The notes under the pieces were generated by a model. That model saw only the letters and a program-made list of their open reading frames with translations. It did no database searches and was not told where the DNA came from. From NCBI GenBank assembly GCA_016184455.1, contig JACPCS010000129.1:1-63764 (forward strand): DNA of 63,764 nucleotides. The letters are read 5' to 3'. Positions 48,813 through 57,847 of the stretch are shown here, piece by piece. Origin of the DNA: Acidobacteriota bacterium (GTDB taxonomy: Bacteria > Acidobacteriota > Vicinamibacteria > Vicinamibacterales > UBA2999). How positions within the stretch are numbered: position 1 is the stretch's first letter; each line of letters begins with the position of its first letter. The translations under genes and the position numbers were made by a program.

Positions 48813-51734
48813 TCAGCTCGGAGTGCCGTCGAGGGCGAGGCGGAGCACCTGTGCAAGATGGATGGCGCGGCGGCCGGTGAGCTGCGCGATCTGCTCCTGA
48901 CAGCTGAACCCGTCGGCCACGATGAGCGTGTCGTTGGAGGCGTTCCGCACGGCCGGCAGCAGCACGCGCTCGCCGATCGCCTTCGAGACGTCGATCTTTT
49001 CCGCTGAGAAGCCGAACGGTCCCGCCATCCCGCAGCAGCCCGCGTCGGGCACCTGCACCTTCGCGCCGGTACGTTCGAGCAGCGCCACCTCGTGATCCAT
49101 CTTCATGATGGCCTTCTGATGGCAGTGCCCGTGCAGAAGGACGGTGCGCGCGAGCGCGGGCGCGAAGTCGGGCGCGTGCTTCGTGAGGAACTCGCTCAAC
49201 ACGAACGTCTGCGCCCGCAGCCGCCGTGCGCGCGGATCTTCGGGGAAGAGATTCCGCAGCTCGTCACGGAAAACCGACGCGCAACTCGGCTCGAGCACGA
49301 CCATCGGGACGCCCGCATCGATCTCGCGGCCGAGCACGTCCATGACCGTCCGCAGGTAGCTCTTCGCGCGATCGAGCATGCCGAAGTCGTAGAGCGGCCT
49401 GCCGCAGCAGAGATGCCCCGCCGGCACGCGGACCGAAAAGCCGGCCGCGCCGAGCACGTCATGAGCGGCGATCGCCGCATCCGGATGGAAGTAGTTGTTG
49501 AACGTGTCGGCCCAGAGAATCACAGCCGACGATGCGCCGTTGCCCGCCCGCACCCCCTGCTGCCGCGCCCAGCGCCGGAACGTAGTCGTCGCAAACCGCG
49601 GGAGCTCGCGCTCGGGCGCCAGATGCAGCGCGCGGCGCACGAGCGCGCGCACTCCCGGCATCCGCGCGCCGGCGTTGGCCAGGCGCGGAAAGCCGGAGGC
49701 GAGCCGCGCCCATCGATCGATCAGGCCGAACGCGTAGGCCTCGAGCGGCCGCCGGTGCGTCTCGTAGTAGTGCGAGAGGAATTCCGACCGGTAGGTGGCC
49801 AGGTCGACGTTGGCGGGGCACTCCGACTTGCACGCCTTGCACGAGAGGCACAGGTCGAGCGAGCGCTTCACCGCCTCGTTGTTCCACGCGTCCTTCAGCA
49901 CCTCGCCCTGGAGGACCTCGAAGAACATGTGCGCGCGCCCGCGCGTGCTGTGTTCCTCCTCGAGCGTCGCCATGTAGCTCGGGCACATCGTCCCGTAGTC
50001 GTGCTTGCGGCACTCGCCGACGCCGATGCAGCGGAGCGACGCCTTCGCAAACGAGCCGTTGTCGTCGGGGAAGCGGAAGTGCGTCGGCGGATCCTCGGGC
50101 TTGTAGTCGGCGCCGAGCCGCAGGTTCTCCGTCGGCGGGAAAGCGTCGACGAGCTTCCCGGGGTTCATCTTCCAGTCGGGATCCCAGATCGACTTGAACT
50201 CGCGGAGCGCCTGCATCAGCTCCGGGCCGAACATCTTCGGCAGGAGCGCCCCGCGCGACTGCCCGTCGCCGTGCTCGCCCGAGATCGATCCGCCGTAGCG
50301 GACGACGAGATCGGCCGCGCGTTCGACGAACTCGCCGTACGTGCGGATGCCAGGCTCGCTGCGCAGATCGAAGCTGATCTGCATGTGAATGCAGGCGTGG
50401 CCGAAGTGGCCGTAGTAGACCGCCTGGTAGTTGTAGTCGTTGAGCAGCGCGCGCAGATCCCGCAGGTAGCCGCCGAGCTTCGGAGGCGGAACCGCGGAAT
50501 CGTCCCATCCCTCGTAGCGGGGCGGCGCGCCCGGCGCCGAGATCGCCGCGCGCGGTCCGGCCTCGCGGATGCGCCACACCGCCTTGGCTTCGGGGCGCGT
50601 GTAGACGCGCATGCTGGGCGTGCCCGGCAGCCGTCGCAGCTTTTCGACGAGCCTTGCCGCCGCCGCGTCCGCCGCCGCCGCCTCGTCTGCGCCGAACTCG
50701 ACGAGCAGGTAGCCGCCACCCTCGGGCATCAGCTCCAGGTTCGGCGCGCCCTTGCGGCGCAGCGCATCGACCATGACGCCCTCGAAGCCCTCGAGCCCGA
50801 TCGGCTGCAGCTCGAGAATCTCCGGAACGGCATCGGCGGCCTCGTAGACATCGCGGTAGCCGAGCCCCACGAGCGATCGATGCTGCGGGCTTGGAATCAG
50901 CCGCGCCCGCGCCTCGAGCACCACCGCGCAGGTCCCTTCGCTGCCCACGAGCGAGCCGGCCACGTTGAACCCGTGCTCGGGCAGGAGCTGGTCGAGGTTG
51001 TAGCCTGAGACACGCCGCGGAATGTCGGGGTACCGCTCGCGGATGAGCGAGGCGTACCGATCGCGGATCGCCTTCAGGCGCGCGTAGATGTCGCCGCGGC
51101 GTCCACCCGCCCGAATGATCGCCTCGAGCTCCTCGTCGCTCGTGCGGCCGACGGTCAGCTCGGTCCCGTCGTACAGCGCGGCGCGGAGCCACTCGATGTT
51201 GTCGACCGTCTTGCCCGCGAGCAGCGAATGGGTGCCGCACGAGTTGTTGCCGATCATGCCGCCCAGCGTGCACCGGCTGTGCGTCGACGGATCGGGCCCC
51301 CACGTGAGCTGGTGCCGCTCCGCGGCGTTGCGCAGCGTGTCGCAGACGACGCCCGGCTGGATACGCGCCGACCGGCTCGCCGGATCGAGCTCGAGGATCC
51401 GGTTCATGTACTTCGAGAAGTCGAGCACCACCGCCACGTTGCAGCACTGGCCCGCGAGGCTCGTACCGCCGCCCCGCGGCAGCACCGGCGCGCCGTACTT
51501 GCGGCACAGCGCGATCGTGGCGACGACGTCGGCGTCGGTGCGCGGGACGACGAGGCCGATCGGAATCTGCCGGTAATTCGAGGCGTCGGAGGCGTACAGG
51601 GCACGGCTGCCGCGATCGAACCGCACCTCGCCCGACACCGCGTGCCCGAGCTCGCGTTCGAGCTCGGCGGCGCGCGCGAAACTGTCGACGGGCTTGGCGT
51701 GGGAACTGGGCGGCAGCGGAGCCAGGGTCAGCAC
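48813..51734 (-). CDS. FAD-linked oxidase + 4Fe-4S + CCG-domain oxidoreductase (YdiJ/D-2-hydroxyacid dehydrogenase type)
   Basis: Protein of 973 aa uniting GlcD- and GlcF-like parts. The FAD_binding_4 domain has PVLPRGGGTSLAGQ (83-96) and GGMIGNNSCGTHSL. The FAD-oxidase C-terminal domain follows (YYGHFGHACIHMQISFDL, GEHGDGQSRG). Two Fe-S motifs lie near 590-670 (CIGVGECRKHDYGTMCPSY; CLSCKACKSECPANVD). CCG domains close the protein (HGHCHQKAIMK, DAGCCGMAGPFGF). Such enzymes oxidise D-2-hydroxy acids (lactate, 2-hydroxyglutarate or glycolate) and pass electrons to quinone. It starts with GTG, 16 nt after the aminotransferase gene. Confidence 0.93.
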   Translation of the reverse strand: MLTLAPLPPSSHAKPVDSFARAAELERELGHAVSGEVRFDRGSRALYASDASNYRQIPIGLVVPRTDADVVATIALCRKYGAPVLPRGGGTSLAGQCCNVAVVLDFSKYMNRILELDPASRSARIQPGVVCDTLRNAAERHQLTWGPDPSTHSRCTLGGMIGNNSCGTHSLLAGKTVDNIEWLRAALYDGTELTVGRTSDEELEAIIRAGGRRGDIYARLKAIRDRYASLIRERYPDIPRRVSGYNLDQLLPEHGFNVAGSLVGSEGTCAVVLEARARLIPSPQHRSLVGLGYRDVYEAADAVPEILELQPIGLEGFEGVMVDALRRKGAPNLELMPEGGGYLLVEFGADEAAAADAAAARLVEKLRRLPGTPSMRVYTRPEAKAVWRIREAGPRAAISAPGAPPRYEGWDDSAVPPPKLGGYLRDLRALLNDYNYQAVYYGHFGHACIHMQISFDLRSEPGIRTYGEFVERAADLVVRYGGSISGEHGDGQSRGALLPKMFGPELMQALREFKSIWDPDWKMNPGKLVDAFPPTENLRLGADYKPEDPPTHFRFPDDNGSFAKASLRCIGVGECRKHDYGTMCPSYMATLEEEHSTRGRAHMFFEVLQGEVLKDAWNNEAVKRSLDLCLSCKACKSECPANVDLATYRSEFLSHYYETHRRPLEAYAFGLIDRWARLASGFPRLANAGARMPGVRALVRRALHLAPERELPRFATTTFRRWARQQGVRAGNGASSAVILWADTFNNYFHPDAAIAAHDVLGAAGFSVRVPAGHLCCGRPLYDFGMLDRAKSYLRTVMDVLGREIDAGVPMVVLEPSCASVFRDELRNLFPEDPRARRLRAQTFVLSEFLTKHAPDFAPALARTVLLHGHCHQKAIMKMDHEVALLERTGAKVQVPDAGCCGMAGPFGFSAEKIDVSKAIGERVLLPAVRNASNDTLIVADGFSCQEQIAQLTGRRAIHLAQVLRLALDGTPS

Positions 51735-51750
51735 ACGACTGGGTCGTCCA

Positions 51751-52938
51751 CTAGGACATCACGGGTTCGCCGACCGGCGCGCTCAGCACCTCGAGCGCAG
51801 CCATGACGCCGCCGGTCTTGTGCGGCACGCCGGCGAGGCGCAGCCCCATCTCGACGCCCGCGAGCGTGCCCGCCAGCATCAGGTCGTTGAACGACCCGAG
51901 GTGGCCGATCCGGAACGCCTTGCCCGCGAGCTTCCCGAGCCCGGTGCCGAGCGACATGTCGTAGGTGTCGAGGATCACGTTCCGCAGGCGGTCCGCGTCG
52001 TGCCCCTCTGGCGTGAAGATGGCCGTGAGCGAGCTCGAGTACTCGCGCGGATCCTCGCAGACGATCTCCAGGCCCCACGCGCGCACGGCTGCCCGCGTCG
52101 CTTCGGCATGACGCCGATGGCGCCGGAAGACGTTCGCCGTCCCTTCTTCGTGGAGCATCGTGAGCGCCTCGCGCAGGCCGTACAGCAGATTCGTCGCAGG
52201 CGTGTAGGGGAAGAATCCCGCCGCGTTGTTCTTGAGGATCGCCTCCCAGTCCCAGTACGACCGCGGCATCCTGGCGCTCCTGCTGGCCGCGAGCGCCTTC
52301 TCGGAGATCGCGTTGAACCCGAGCCCCGGCGGCAGCATCAGGCCCTTCTGCGAGCCGGCGACAGTGACGTCGACCTCCCACTCGTCGTGACGATAGTCGA
52401 TCGACGCCAGCGACGAGATCGTGTCGACGATGAGCAGCGCGGGATGCCGCGCGTCGTTCATCGCGCGTCGGACGTCGCCGATACGGCTCGTCACGCCGGT
52501 CGACGTCTCGTTATGGACGACGATGACCGCCTTGATCGCGTGCGCCGTGTCGGCGCGCAGGCGCTCCTCGACCTCTTCCGGTGAGGCGCCCCGGCGCCAG
52601 GTGCCGGGCGCGTACTCGACCTGCAGGCCGAGCTTCTCCGCCTGATGCCGCCACGCGATGTGGGAAAACCACCCCGTCTCCATGATCAGCACGCGGTCGC
52701 CGGGCGACAGCGTGTTCATCATGGCGGCCTCGCACGCACCCGTCCCCGACGAAGGGAAGATGATGACGCGCCCGCGCGTCTGGAAGACGGGCTCGAGCGC
52801 CTCCAGCACGTCGCGCGTCAGGCGCGCGAACTCGGGCCCGCGATGGTCGATCGTCGGGAAGTCCATCGCCCGGAGCACACGATCGGGAACGTTGGTGGGC
52901 CCGGGGATCTGCAGGAAGTGGCGGCCTGAGCGACTCAT
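51751..52938 (-). CDS. PLP aminotransferase, alanine/serine-glyoxylate type
   Basis: Class V aminotransferase of 395 aa. It has IPGPTNVPDRVLRAM, FPSSGTGACEAAMMN (phosphate-side residues), VHNETSTGV, LLIVDTISSLAS with the cofactor Asp, and Schiff-base Lys198 in AGSQKGLMLPPG. The C-terminal FRIGHLGSFND fits the family. It probably converts glyoxylate plus alanine or serine to glycine. ATG 52938 follows GAGGAG. It is transcribed together with the FAD/4Fe-4S oxidoreductase; a glycolate/glyoxylate or hydroxy-acid route would fit both enzymes. Confidence 0.93.
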   Translation of the reverse strand: MSRSGRHFLQIPGPTNVPDRVLRAMDFPTIDHRGPEFARLTRDVLEALEPVFQTRGRVIIFPSSGTGACEAAMMNTLSPGDRVLIMETGWFSHIAWRHQAEKLGLQVEYAPGTWRRGASPEEVEERLRADTAHAIKAVIVVHNETSTGVTSRIGDVRRAMNDARHPALLIVDTISSLASIDYRHDEWEVDVTVAGSQKGLMLPPGLGFNAISEKALAASRSARMPRSYWDWEAILKNNAAGFFPYTPATNLLYGLREALTMLHEEGTANVFRRHRRHAEATRAAVRAWGLEIVCEDPREYSSSLTAIFTPEGHDADRLRNVILDTYDMSLGTGLGKLAGKAFRIGHLGSFNDLMLAGTLAGVEMGLRLAGVPHKTGGVMAALEVLSAPVGEPVMS

Positions 52939-52949
52939 GAAGGACTCCT

Positions 52950-53032
52950 CAAATCCCAACACCCAAATCCCAAAACCCAAATCTCAGTTGCGCATTGAGT
53001 TTGGAATGTGGGATTTGGTCATTGGGATTTGC
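52950..53032. repeat. Inverted heptad array, CAAATCC/GGATTTG type
   Basis: Left units CAAATCC, CAACACC, CAAATCC, CAAAACC, CAAATCT are followed by a short loop. The right units GTTTGGA, ATGTGGG, ATTTGGT, CATTGGG, ATTTG are complementary. The 7-nt register holds throughout. It lies between two leftward genes, after the CMD stop and before the aminotransferase RBS. Confidence 0.75.
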
Positions 53033-53036
53033 CATC

Positions 53037-53606
53037 TTACTCCAGCGTGGACCCGCCTGGGATCGGCGGCGTTCGTGCAGTATTCAGAACCATCGCGAGC
53101 ATCGAGTAATAGCCGGTGATGGCGACCGCCTCCACGACGCCTCGCTCGCCGAACGCTTCGAGCGCGCGCGCGTAGGTCGCGTCGCTCACGCCCTGGGTCT
53201 GCAGCAGCTCCGTGCACAGATCGTAGAGGATGTCCTGCTCGCGCGACAGGCGCTCCGGCCGGCGACCCGCCGCAACGGCATCCGCGACCTCCGGGGCAAC
53301 CCCCGCCTGCAGCGCGATCGGGCAGTGCAGCGACCATTCGTACTGCTGCGACCAGTGCCGTGCCGCAATCAGGATCATGAGCTCGCTGAGGTGCGGCGGG
53401 AAGACGCTGCGCTCACGGAGGTACTCGCCGAGCGCCGCCGCGCGCACCATCACCTCCGGGCTCCACAGCAGCGGGAGGAACGGACCGAAGACCTCTGTCC
53501 CGCGCGACTGCCTGAATGCCGCCCTGGCCTCTCGGTGCTGCGGCGTCAGGTGCTCGTCTGGGATCGCCCCGAGACGCTCGGGACCGAACAGGTGTCTGGA
53601 CGTCAC
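53037..53606 (-). CDS. Carboxymuconolactone decarboxylase-fold protein
   Basis: Protein of 189 aa from a GTG at 53606. A TTG at 53645 would begin inside a palindrome and is unlikely. The core is LSELMILIAARHWSQQYEW and LHCPIALQAGV, then SREQDILYDLCTELLQTQG and NTARTPPIPGG. It is a close relative of the exported protein at 27070, with the same EW..H pattern and no CxxC, but it has no signal peptide. The pair may therefore act on the same compound on either side of the inner membrane. Neighbours are an aminotransferase and a divergent 3-hydroxyacyl-CoA dehydrogenase. Confidence 0.85.
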   Translation of the reverse strand: MTSRHLFGPERLGAIPDEHLTPQHREARAAFRQSRGTEVFGPFLPLLWSPEVMVRAAALGEYLRERSVFPPHLSELMILIAARHWSQQYEWSLHCPIALQAGVAPEVADAVAAGRRPERLSREQDILYDLCTELLQTQGVSDATYARALEAFGERGVVEAVAITGYYSMLAMVLNTARTPPIPGGSTLE

Positions 53607-53632
53607 GAGCCCAGCATATGATGTTTTTGGCA

Positions 53633-53661
53633 CCCCAACGCGCAAAGTCCGCGCGTTGGGG
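53633..53661. repeat. CCCCA-CGCGC palindrome, copy 2
   Basis: Stem CCCCAACGCGC (53633-53643) and GCGCGTTGGGG (53651-53661) with a 7-nt loop, followed by ACCCCGCCT. It matches the palindrome at 24542 apart from one compensatory pair swap and the loop. It lies in the 80-bp gap between divergent genes. Confidence 0.8.
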
Positions 53662-53686
53662 ACCCCGCCTGATGAAGGGATCCTCG

Positions 53687-54553
53687 ATGGCGACGTGCGA
53701 CGCGCTCCTGATCATGGGCGGTGGCGTCATGGGGCAGGGCATGGCGCGGCTCTTCTCGAAGGCCGGCATGCGCGTGACGCTCGTGGAACCGCGCGAGATT
53801 GCGTTCGCGCATCCCGGCGTGGCGGTCGTGCGCGAGGCGCCGCCGGATTTCGTGCCAGACCTCGTGATCGAAGCGGTGTTCGAGGTCCGCGAGGTCAAGC
53901 AGTCGGTCTATGCGACCATCGAACGGCTGTACGGCGGACGGCCCGTGCTGGCGACCAACACTTCGGGCCTGCCGCTCGACGAGCTGGGCGCGCCGCTCAC
54001 GTACCCGCACCGGTTTCTCGCAATGCACTTCTTCCAGCCCGCCGACGTGTTTCCGATGATCGAAGTGGTCCGAGGTGAACACACGGAAGACGCGGCCATG
54101 GCGGTCGCCGTTGCCGCCGTGAAGCGGGCCGGCCGCGAGCCGATTGTCCTCGAGCGGGCGGTCAACGGGTATCTCATCAACCGGTTGCAGCACTCGATCC
54201 TGCACGAGGCGTATCACATCCTCGAATCGGGCATCGCGACCGCGGAGATGATCGACAAGGTGGCAAAGTTCCTCCTCGGGCCGCGCATGTGCATCACGGG
54301 GCTGCTCGAGCAGAAGGACCTCGCGGGCCTGGAGATGCACGCGCAGGCGCAGCGGTCGATCGTGCCGACGCTGTCCCACACCAACGTGCCGTCGCCGTAT
54401 CTGCAGGACATGGTGGCGCGCGGCGATGTCGGCGTGCGCAGCGGGAAAGGGTTCTACGACTGGCGCGGGCGCGACGGCGCCGCCGCCCAGCGGCGCGCGG
54501 CCGAGCGGCTCGAGCGGCTGCTCGCCTATCTGCAGCAGGACGCTCGCCAGTGA
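53687..54553 (+). CDS. 3-hydroxyacyl-CoA dehydrogenase family protein
   Basis: NAD enzyme of 288 aa. The Rossmann motif LLIMGGGVMGQGMARLFSKA sits at the N-terminus, and EPREI binds the NAD ribose. The catalytic segment is LATNTSGLPLDEL with FLAMHFFQPADVFPMIEVV, containing the active His. The C-terminal dimerisation part includes NGYLINRLQHSILHEAYHIL. ATG 53687 is 6 nt after AAGGGA. Single-domain members oxidise 3-hydroxy acids or their CoA esters. Its stop overlaps the GTG of the IlvD/Edd dehydratase, which indicates coupled synthesis. Confidence 0.9.
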   Translation: MATCDALLIMGGGVMGQGMARLFSKAGMRVTLVEPREIAFAHPGVAVVREAPPDFVPDLVIEAVFEVREVKQSVYATIERLYGGRPVLATNTSGLPLDELGAPLTYPHRFLAMHFFQPADVFPMIEVVRGEHTEDAAMAVAVAAVKRAGREPIVLERAVNGYLINRLQHSILHEAYHILESGIATAEMIDKVAKFLLGPRMCITGLLEQKDLAGLEMHAQAQRSIVPTLSHTNVPSPYLQDMVARGDVGVRSGKGFYDWRGRDGAAAQRRAAERLERLLAYLQQDARQ

Positions 54554-56238
54554 CCGGCCGCAAGGGTCTCGACGCGCGGCTCACCCACTACGGCGACCCG
54601 GAATTCGCCCGGTATCTCCGCCGGTCGTTCGCCAAGTCGATGGGCTACTCGAGCGCGATGCTCGACCGGCCCGTCGTGGGCATCGCCACCTCCGCCAGCG
54701 GCTTCAACAACTGCCATCGCCTCATCCCGGAGCTGACCGAGGCGGTCAAGCGCGGCGTCCTCGGTGCGGGCGGGCTGCCCCTGGAGTTCCCGACCATTTC
54801 GCTGGGCGAAGTGTTCCTGAGCCCGACCAGCCTCGTCTTCCGGAACCTGATGGCCATGGACGTGGAGGAGATGATCCGCGCGCAGCCGATGAGCGCGGTG
54901 GTCCTCATTGGCGGCTGCGACAAGACCGTGCCCGCCCAGCTCATGGGCGCGCTCTCCGCCGGCCTCCCCGCCATCCAGCTCGTCGTGGGGCCGATGATGA
55001 CCGGACGGTACCTGGGCGAGCGGCTCGGCGCCTGCACCGACTGCCGGCGATTCTGGGCGCGCTACCGGTCGGGCGAGGTCAGCGAGGAGGAAATCTCCGC
55101 TGTGGAAGACACCCTCGCCGTGACCGCCGGCACCTGCGCGGTTATGGGCACCGCGAGCACCATGGCGTGCCTGACCGAGGCGCTCGGCATGACTGTGCCG
55201 GGGAGCGCCGCGACGCCGGCCGTGCACGCCGATCGGCTGCGGATTGCCGAAGCGACGGGTGCCGAGGCCGTCCGGTTGTCGGCCGACGGCCGAACGCCGG
55301 ATCACATCGTGACTCGCGAATCGATCGAGAACGCGATTCGCGTGCTGCTGGCCGTCGGCGGCTCGACCAACGCCGTCATCCACCTGGCCGCCATCGCCGG
55401 ACGCGTCGGCCTGACGGTGGACCTGCGCCGCCTCAACGAGCTCAGCGACTCGACGCCCGTGCTCGTCGACTTGAAGCCGACGGGGCAGCACTACATGGAG
55501 GACTTCCACGCCGCAGGCGGTGTCGGCGCCGTCCTGCACGAGTTGCGGCCGCTGCTCAACCTCCAATGCCAGTCGGTGACGGGGCAGACGCTCGACGAGC
55601 GGCTGCGCGAGCGCCCCATGTTCGTCGATCGCACCGTGATTCGATCGTTCGACGATCCGTTTCAGCGGGGCGGCGGCCTGCTGGCGCTCTTCGGCAACCT
55701 CGCGCCGAACGGCGCGATTCTCAAGCGATCGGCCGCCGACGAGCGGCTGTTCGAGCACGAGGGCCGGGCGGTCGTCTTTACGGGCCTGGAGGACCTCGCC
55801 GCGCGCATCGACGATCCGAACCTCGACGTCAGGCCGGACGACGTGCTCGTGCTGCAGAATGCAGGGCCGATCGGCGCAGGCATGCCGGAGGCGGGATACC
55901 TGCCGATTCCGGCGACGCTCGCGCGTGCGGGCGTGAAGGACATGGTCCGCATCTCCGACGCGCGGATGAGCGGCACCGCGTTCGGGACGGTGATCCTGCA
56001 CGTCTCGCCCGAGTGCGCGATCGGCGGTCCGCTCGGACTCGTGCGCTCGGGCGATCGCATCCGCGTCAGCGTGAAGGAACGCCGCCTCGACGTGCTGGTC
56101 GGCGACCGGGAATTGGGGAGTCGACGGTCAGACGTGGTGCGCCCCACGCTGCCGCCGCGCGGCTACGCGCGGCTCTACGCGCAGTCGGTGCTCGGCGCCG
56201 AGCTCGGGTGTGATTTCGGTTTCCTGAGGAAGGCCTGA
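54550..56238 (+). CDS. IlvD/Edd-family dehydratase (sugar-acid dehydratase type)
   Basis: Protein of 562 aa with a GTG start overlapping the preceding stop. The three cluster cysteines are visible: FNNCHRL (about 55), GGCDKT (about 123) and GACTDC (about 160). Other blocks are LEFPTISLGEVFLSPTS, GTCAVMGTASTMA, VGGSTNAVIHLAAIAGR, VLQNAGPIGAGMPEAGYLPI and ISDARMSGTAFGTVILHVSPE. The LGEVFLSPTS and FWARYRSG variants are closer to aldonic/sugar-acid dehydratases than to branched-chain IlvD. It dehydrates a 2,3-dihydroxy acid. With the 3-hydroxy dehydrogenase and MFS transporter it forms a likely acid-catabolism unit. Confidence 0.92.
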   Translation: MTGRKGLDARLTHYGDPEFARYLRRSFAKSMGYSSAMLDRPVVGIATSASGFNNCHRLIPELTEAVKRGVLGAGGLPLEFPTISLGEVFLSPTSLVFRNLMAMDVEEMIRAQPMSAVVLIGGCDKTVPAQLMGALSAGLPAIQLVVGPMMTGRYLGERLGACTDCRRFWARYRSGEVSEEEISAVEDTLAVTAGTCAVMGTASTMACLTEALGMTVPGSAATPAVHADRLRIAEATGAEAVRLSADGRTPDHIVTRESIENAIRVLLAVGGSTNAVIHLAAIAGRVGLTVDLRRLNELSDSTPVLVDLKPTGQHYMEDFHAAGGVGAVLHELRPLLNLQCQSVTGQTLDERLRERPMFVDRTVIRSFDDPFQRGGGLLALFGNLAPNGAILKRSAADERLFEHEGRAVVFTGLEDLAARIDDPNLDVRPDDVLVLQNAGPIGAGMPEAGYLPIPATLARAGVKDMVRISDARMSGTAFGTVILHVSPECAIGGPLGLVRSGDRIRVSVKERRLDVLVGDRELGSRRSDVVRPTLPPRGYARLYAQSVLGAELGCDFGFLRKA

Positions 56239-56247
56239 GGTACGTAG

Positions 56248-56294
56248 GGCGGGGCTCGCCGCGTGGGAGCGTCAGGAGACGCGGCAGCCCCGCC
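56248..56294. repeat. Long hairpin GGCGGGGCT / AGCCCCGCC
   Basis: The arms at 56248-56256 and 56286-56294 pair perfectly, with an imperfect inner stem around GAGCGTCAGGAGACGC. It directly follows the dehydratase stop and precedes the 51-bp element, so the convergent gap is packed with hairpins. Confidence 0.6.
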
Positions 56295-56310
56295 GCGTGT
56301 TGACATGCGT

Positions 56311-56361
56311 GTGGCGCGAACCCTTCGGGTTCGCGAGGCGAGCCTGAAAGGCTCGCCCCAC
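56311..56361. repeat. 51-bp two-hairpin intergenic element, copy 2
   Basis: Identical over its full length to the copy at 11950-12000 and in the same orientation. It again lies between a plus-strand gene end and a minus-strand gene end. Confidence 0.85.
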
Positions 56362-56378
56362 AACATCTGAAATCCGCG

Positions 56379-56404
56379 CTAAAGCGTTCTGAAAAACGCT
56401 TTAG
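56379..56404. terminator. Hairpin covering the MFS stop codon
   Basis: Perfect 10-bp stem CTAAAGCGTT (56379-56388) and AACGCTTTAG (56395-56404). The right arm contains the minus-strand stop codon of the transporter. It may terminate that transcript. Confidence 0.55.
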
Positions 56405-57696
56405 ACGGACGACGCCGCAGGCGCCGTCTCCGGACGCGTCACCCAGCCAGCCCGAAGCGCCGCATACGCCGCAATCGCGAGGCCGGCCATGACCGCCATC
56501 CCGACGACCCCTGACAGCCAGATGCCGCGGTACTCGGCGAGCGCGTTCCCCGGCGTGGCGTTGAGCGAGATGCCGACGTAGCCGCTGACAGCGAGCGCCG
56601 TGGCGCCGGACAGCTGCGCCATCGTGTTGCAGAACGACGAGAGCGACGAGGTCCGCTGCGTGCCGAACGTGTCGGAAATGCCCGCCGGCACCAGCGAGAA
56701 GAGATTGACCGAGGTGCCGAGGAGCGCGGCGACAATGGCGAGCGCCCAGACCGCCGTCACGCCCATCGAGAGGATCTGGAGCAGCGCCATCCCGAGCACG
56801 AGCCAGCCGATGAGGACGGCCGTCCGCGAGATGCCCCGGCGGAGGCACAGGTCCGAGAACCGGCCGGCCAGCGGACACCCGGCCGCGCGGCCGATGAGCG
56901 AGTAGGCGACGAGCGCGAGCACGCCGCCGGCGACGACGGCGTCGTTCAGCGATCGGCCACCCGAGAGGTAGACGTCGGCTGCGTACACCGCAATCCAGAT
57001 CTGGGTAATCCGGATGCCGATGACGAAGCCCGACCAGAGAAACGCGTAGCACCAGAGCTGCAGATCGCGCAGCAGCCGCCACTCGAACGGCTTGCGCGTC
57101 GTCGCCGCCTCGCCGGGCGGGGCGGAGCGGAAGAGCACCAGGCAGATCACGCCGATGAGCGCGATCGCCACCGCGATCATGTGCATGCCCTGCCGCCAGC
57201 CGGAGGCGAAGTAGATCGACAGGATCGGAAGCAGCGCGTACGCGGCGCCCTCGCCGAGCGCGCCGCCGACGCCGCCGGCCGTCCCCTGGCTCAGCCCGCG
57301 CTCCGACGTCGAAAACCATCTGGCGATGCCGCCGGTAAGCGGCACATAGACGGCGGCCGCGGCCACGCCGCTCATGATGCGCCAGAAGACGAGCGACCCG
57401 GTCGTCTCGCCCATCGCAAACGCTGACATCGTCGCCGCCGTGAGCAGGATGCCGAGGCCGATCACCCAGCGGCTGCCGACGCGGTCCGAGGCGAGGCCGC
57501 TCGGCATCTGGAACAGCGCGTAGGAATAGAAGAACGCGGAGCCCATCAGCCCGAGCGCGCCGCGGTCGAGGCCGAGATCCGCGGCGATGAACTTCTGCAC
57601 GCCGGCGTAGTTCTGCCGCGAGAACTGGCTGGTGCCGTACGCGAGGATGCCGATCCCGAGAATGACCCAGCGATAGGGCGAGGAGCTGGTGGACAT
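56401..57696 (-). CDS. MFS transporter
   Basis: Membrane transporter of 431 aa with 12 predicted helices. The first is YRWVILGIGILAYGTSQFS. The A-like motif between helices 2 and 3 is GLASDRVGSRWVIGLGILL, and RQNYAGVQKF precedes helix 2. This layout is typical of organic-anion or sugar-acid (ACS-type) MFS carriers. ATG 57696 was chosen because the upstream extension is not membrane-like. It converges on the IlvD/Edd dehydratase operon, and a carrier for the corresponding acid would fit. The substrate is not provable from sequence. Confidence 0.9.
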   Translation of the reverse strand: MSTSSSPYRWVILGIGILAYGTSQFSRQNYAGVQKFIAADLGLDRGALGLMGSAFFYSYALFQMPSGLASDRVGSRWVIGLGILLTAATMSAFAMGETTGSLVFWRIMSGVAAAAVYVPLTGGIARWFSTSERGLSQGTAGGVGGALGEGAAYALLPILSIYFASGWRQGMHMIAVAIALIGVICLVLFRSAPPGEAATTRKPFEWRLLRDLQLWCYAFLWSGFVIGIRITQIWIAVYAADVYLSGGRSLNDAVVAGGVLALVAYSLIGRAAGCPLAGRFSDLCLRRGISRTAVLIGWLVLGMALLQILSMGVTAVWALAIVAALLGTSVNLFSLVPAGISDTFGTQRTSSLSSFCNTMAQLSGATALAVSGYVGISLNATPGNALAEYRGIWLSGVVGMAVMAGLAIAAYAALRAGWVTRPETAPAASSV

Positions 57697-57847
57697 CGCG
57701 CGTGACCGCGCGGATGGTAACCCAAGGCACCGGCCGCCGCAAACAGAGGTGCCGCTGGCATCCCCAACGGGCCACGGAGACACAGCGTCACGGAGAAACC
57801 ACGTTACACTCCGTGTCGCCGTAGCAAGTAGAAAAGGAGCGTGCGAC

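Noticed and set aside
53607..53645. TTG start for the CMD gene
   Set aside because: It would start inside a perfect palindrome with no ribosome-binding site. A GTG at 53606 gives normal family length.
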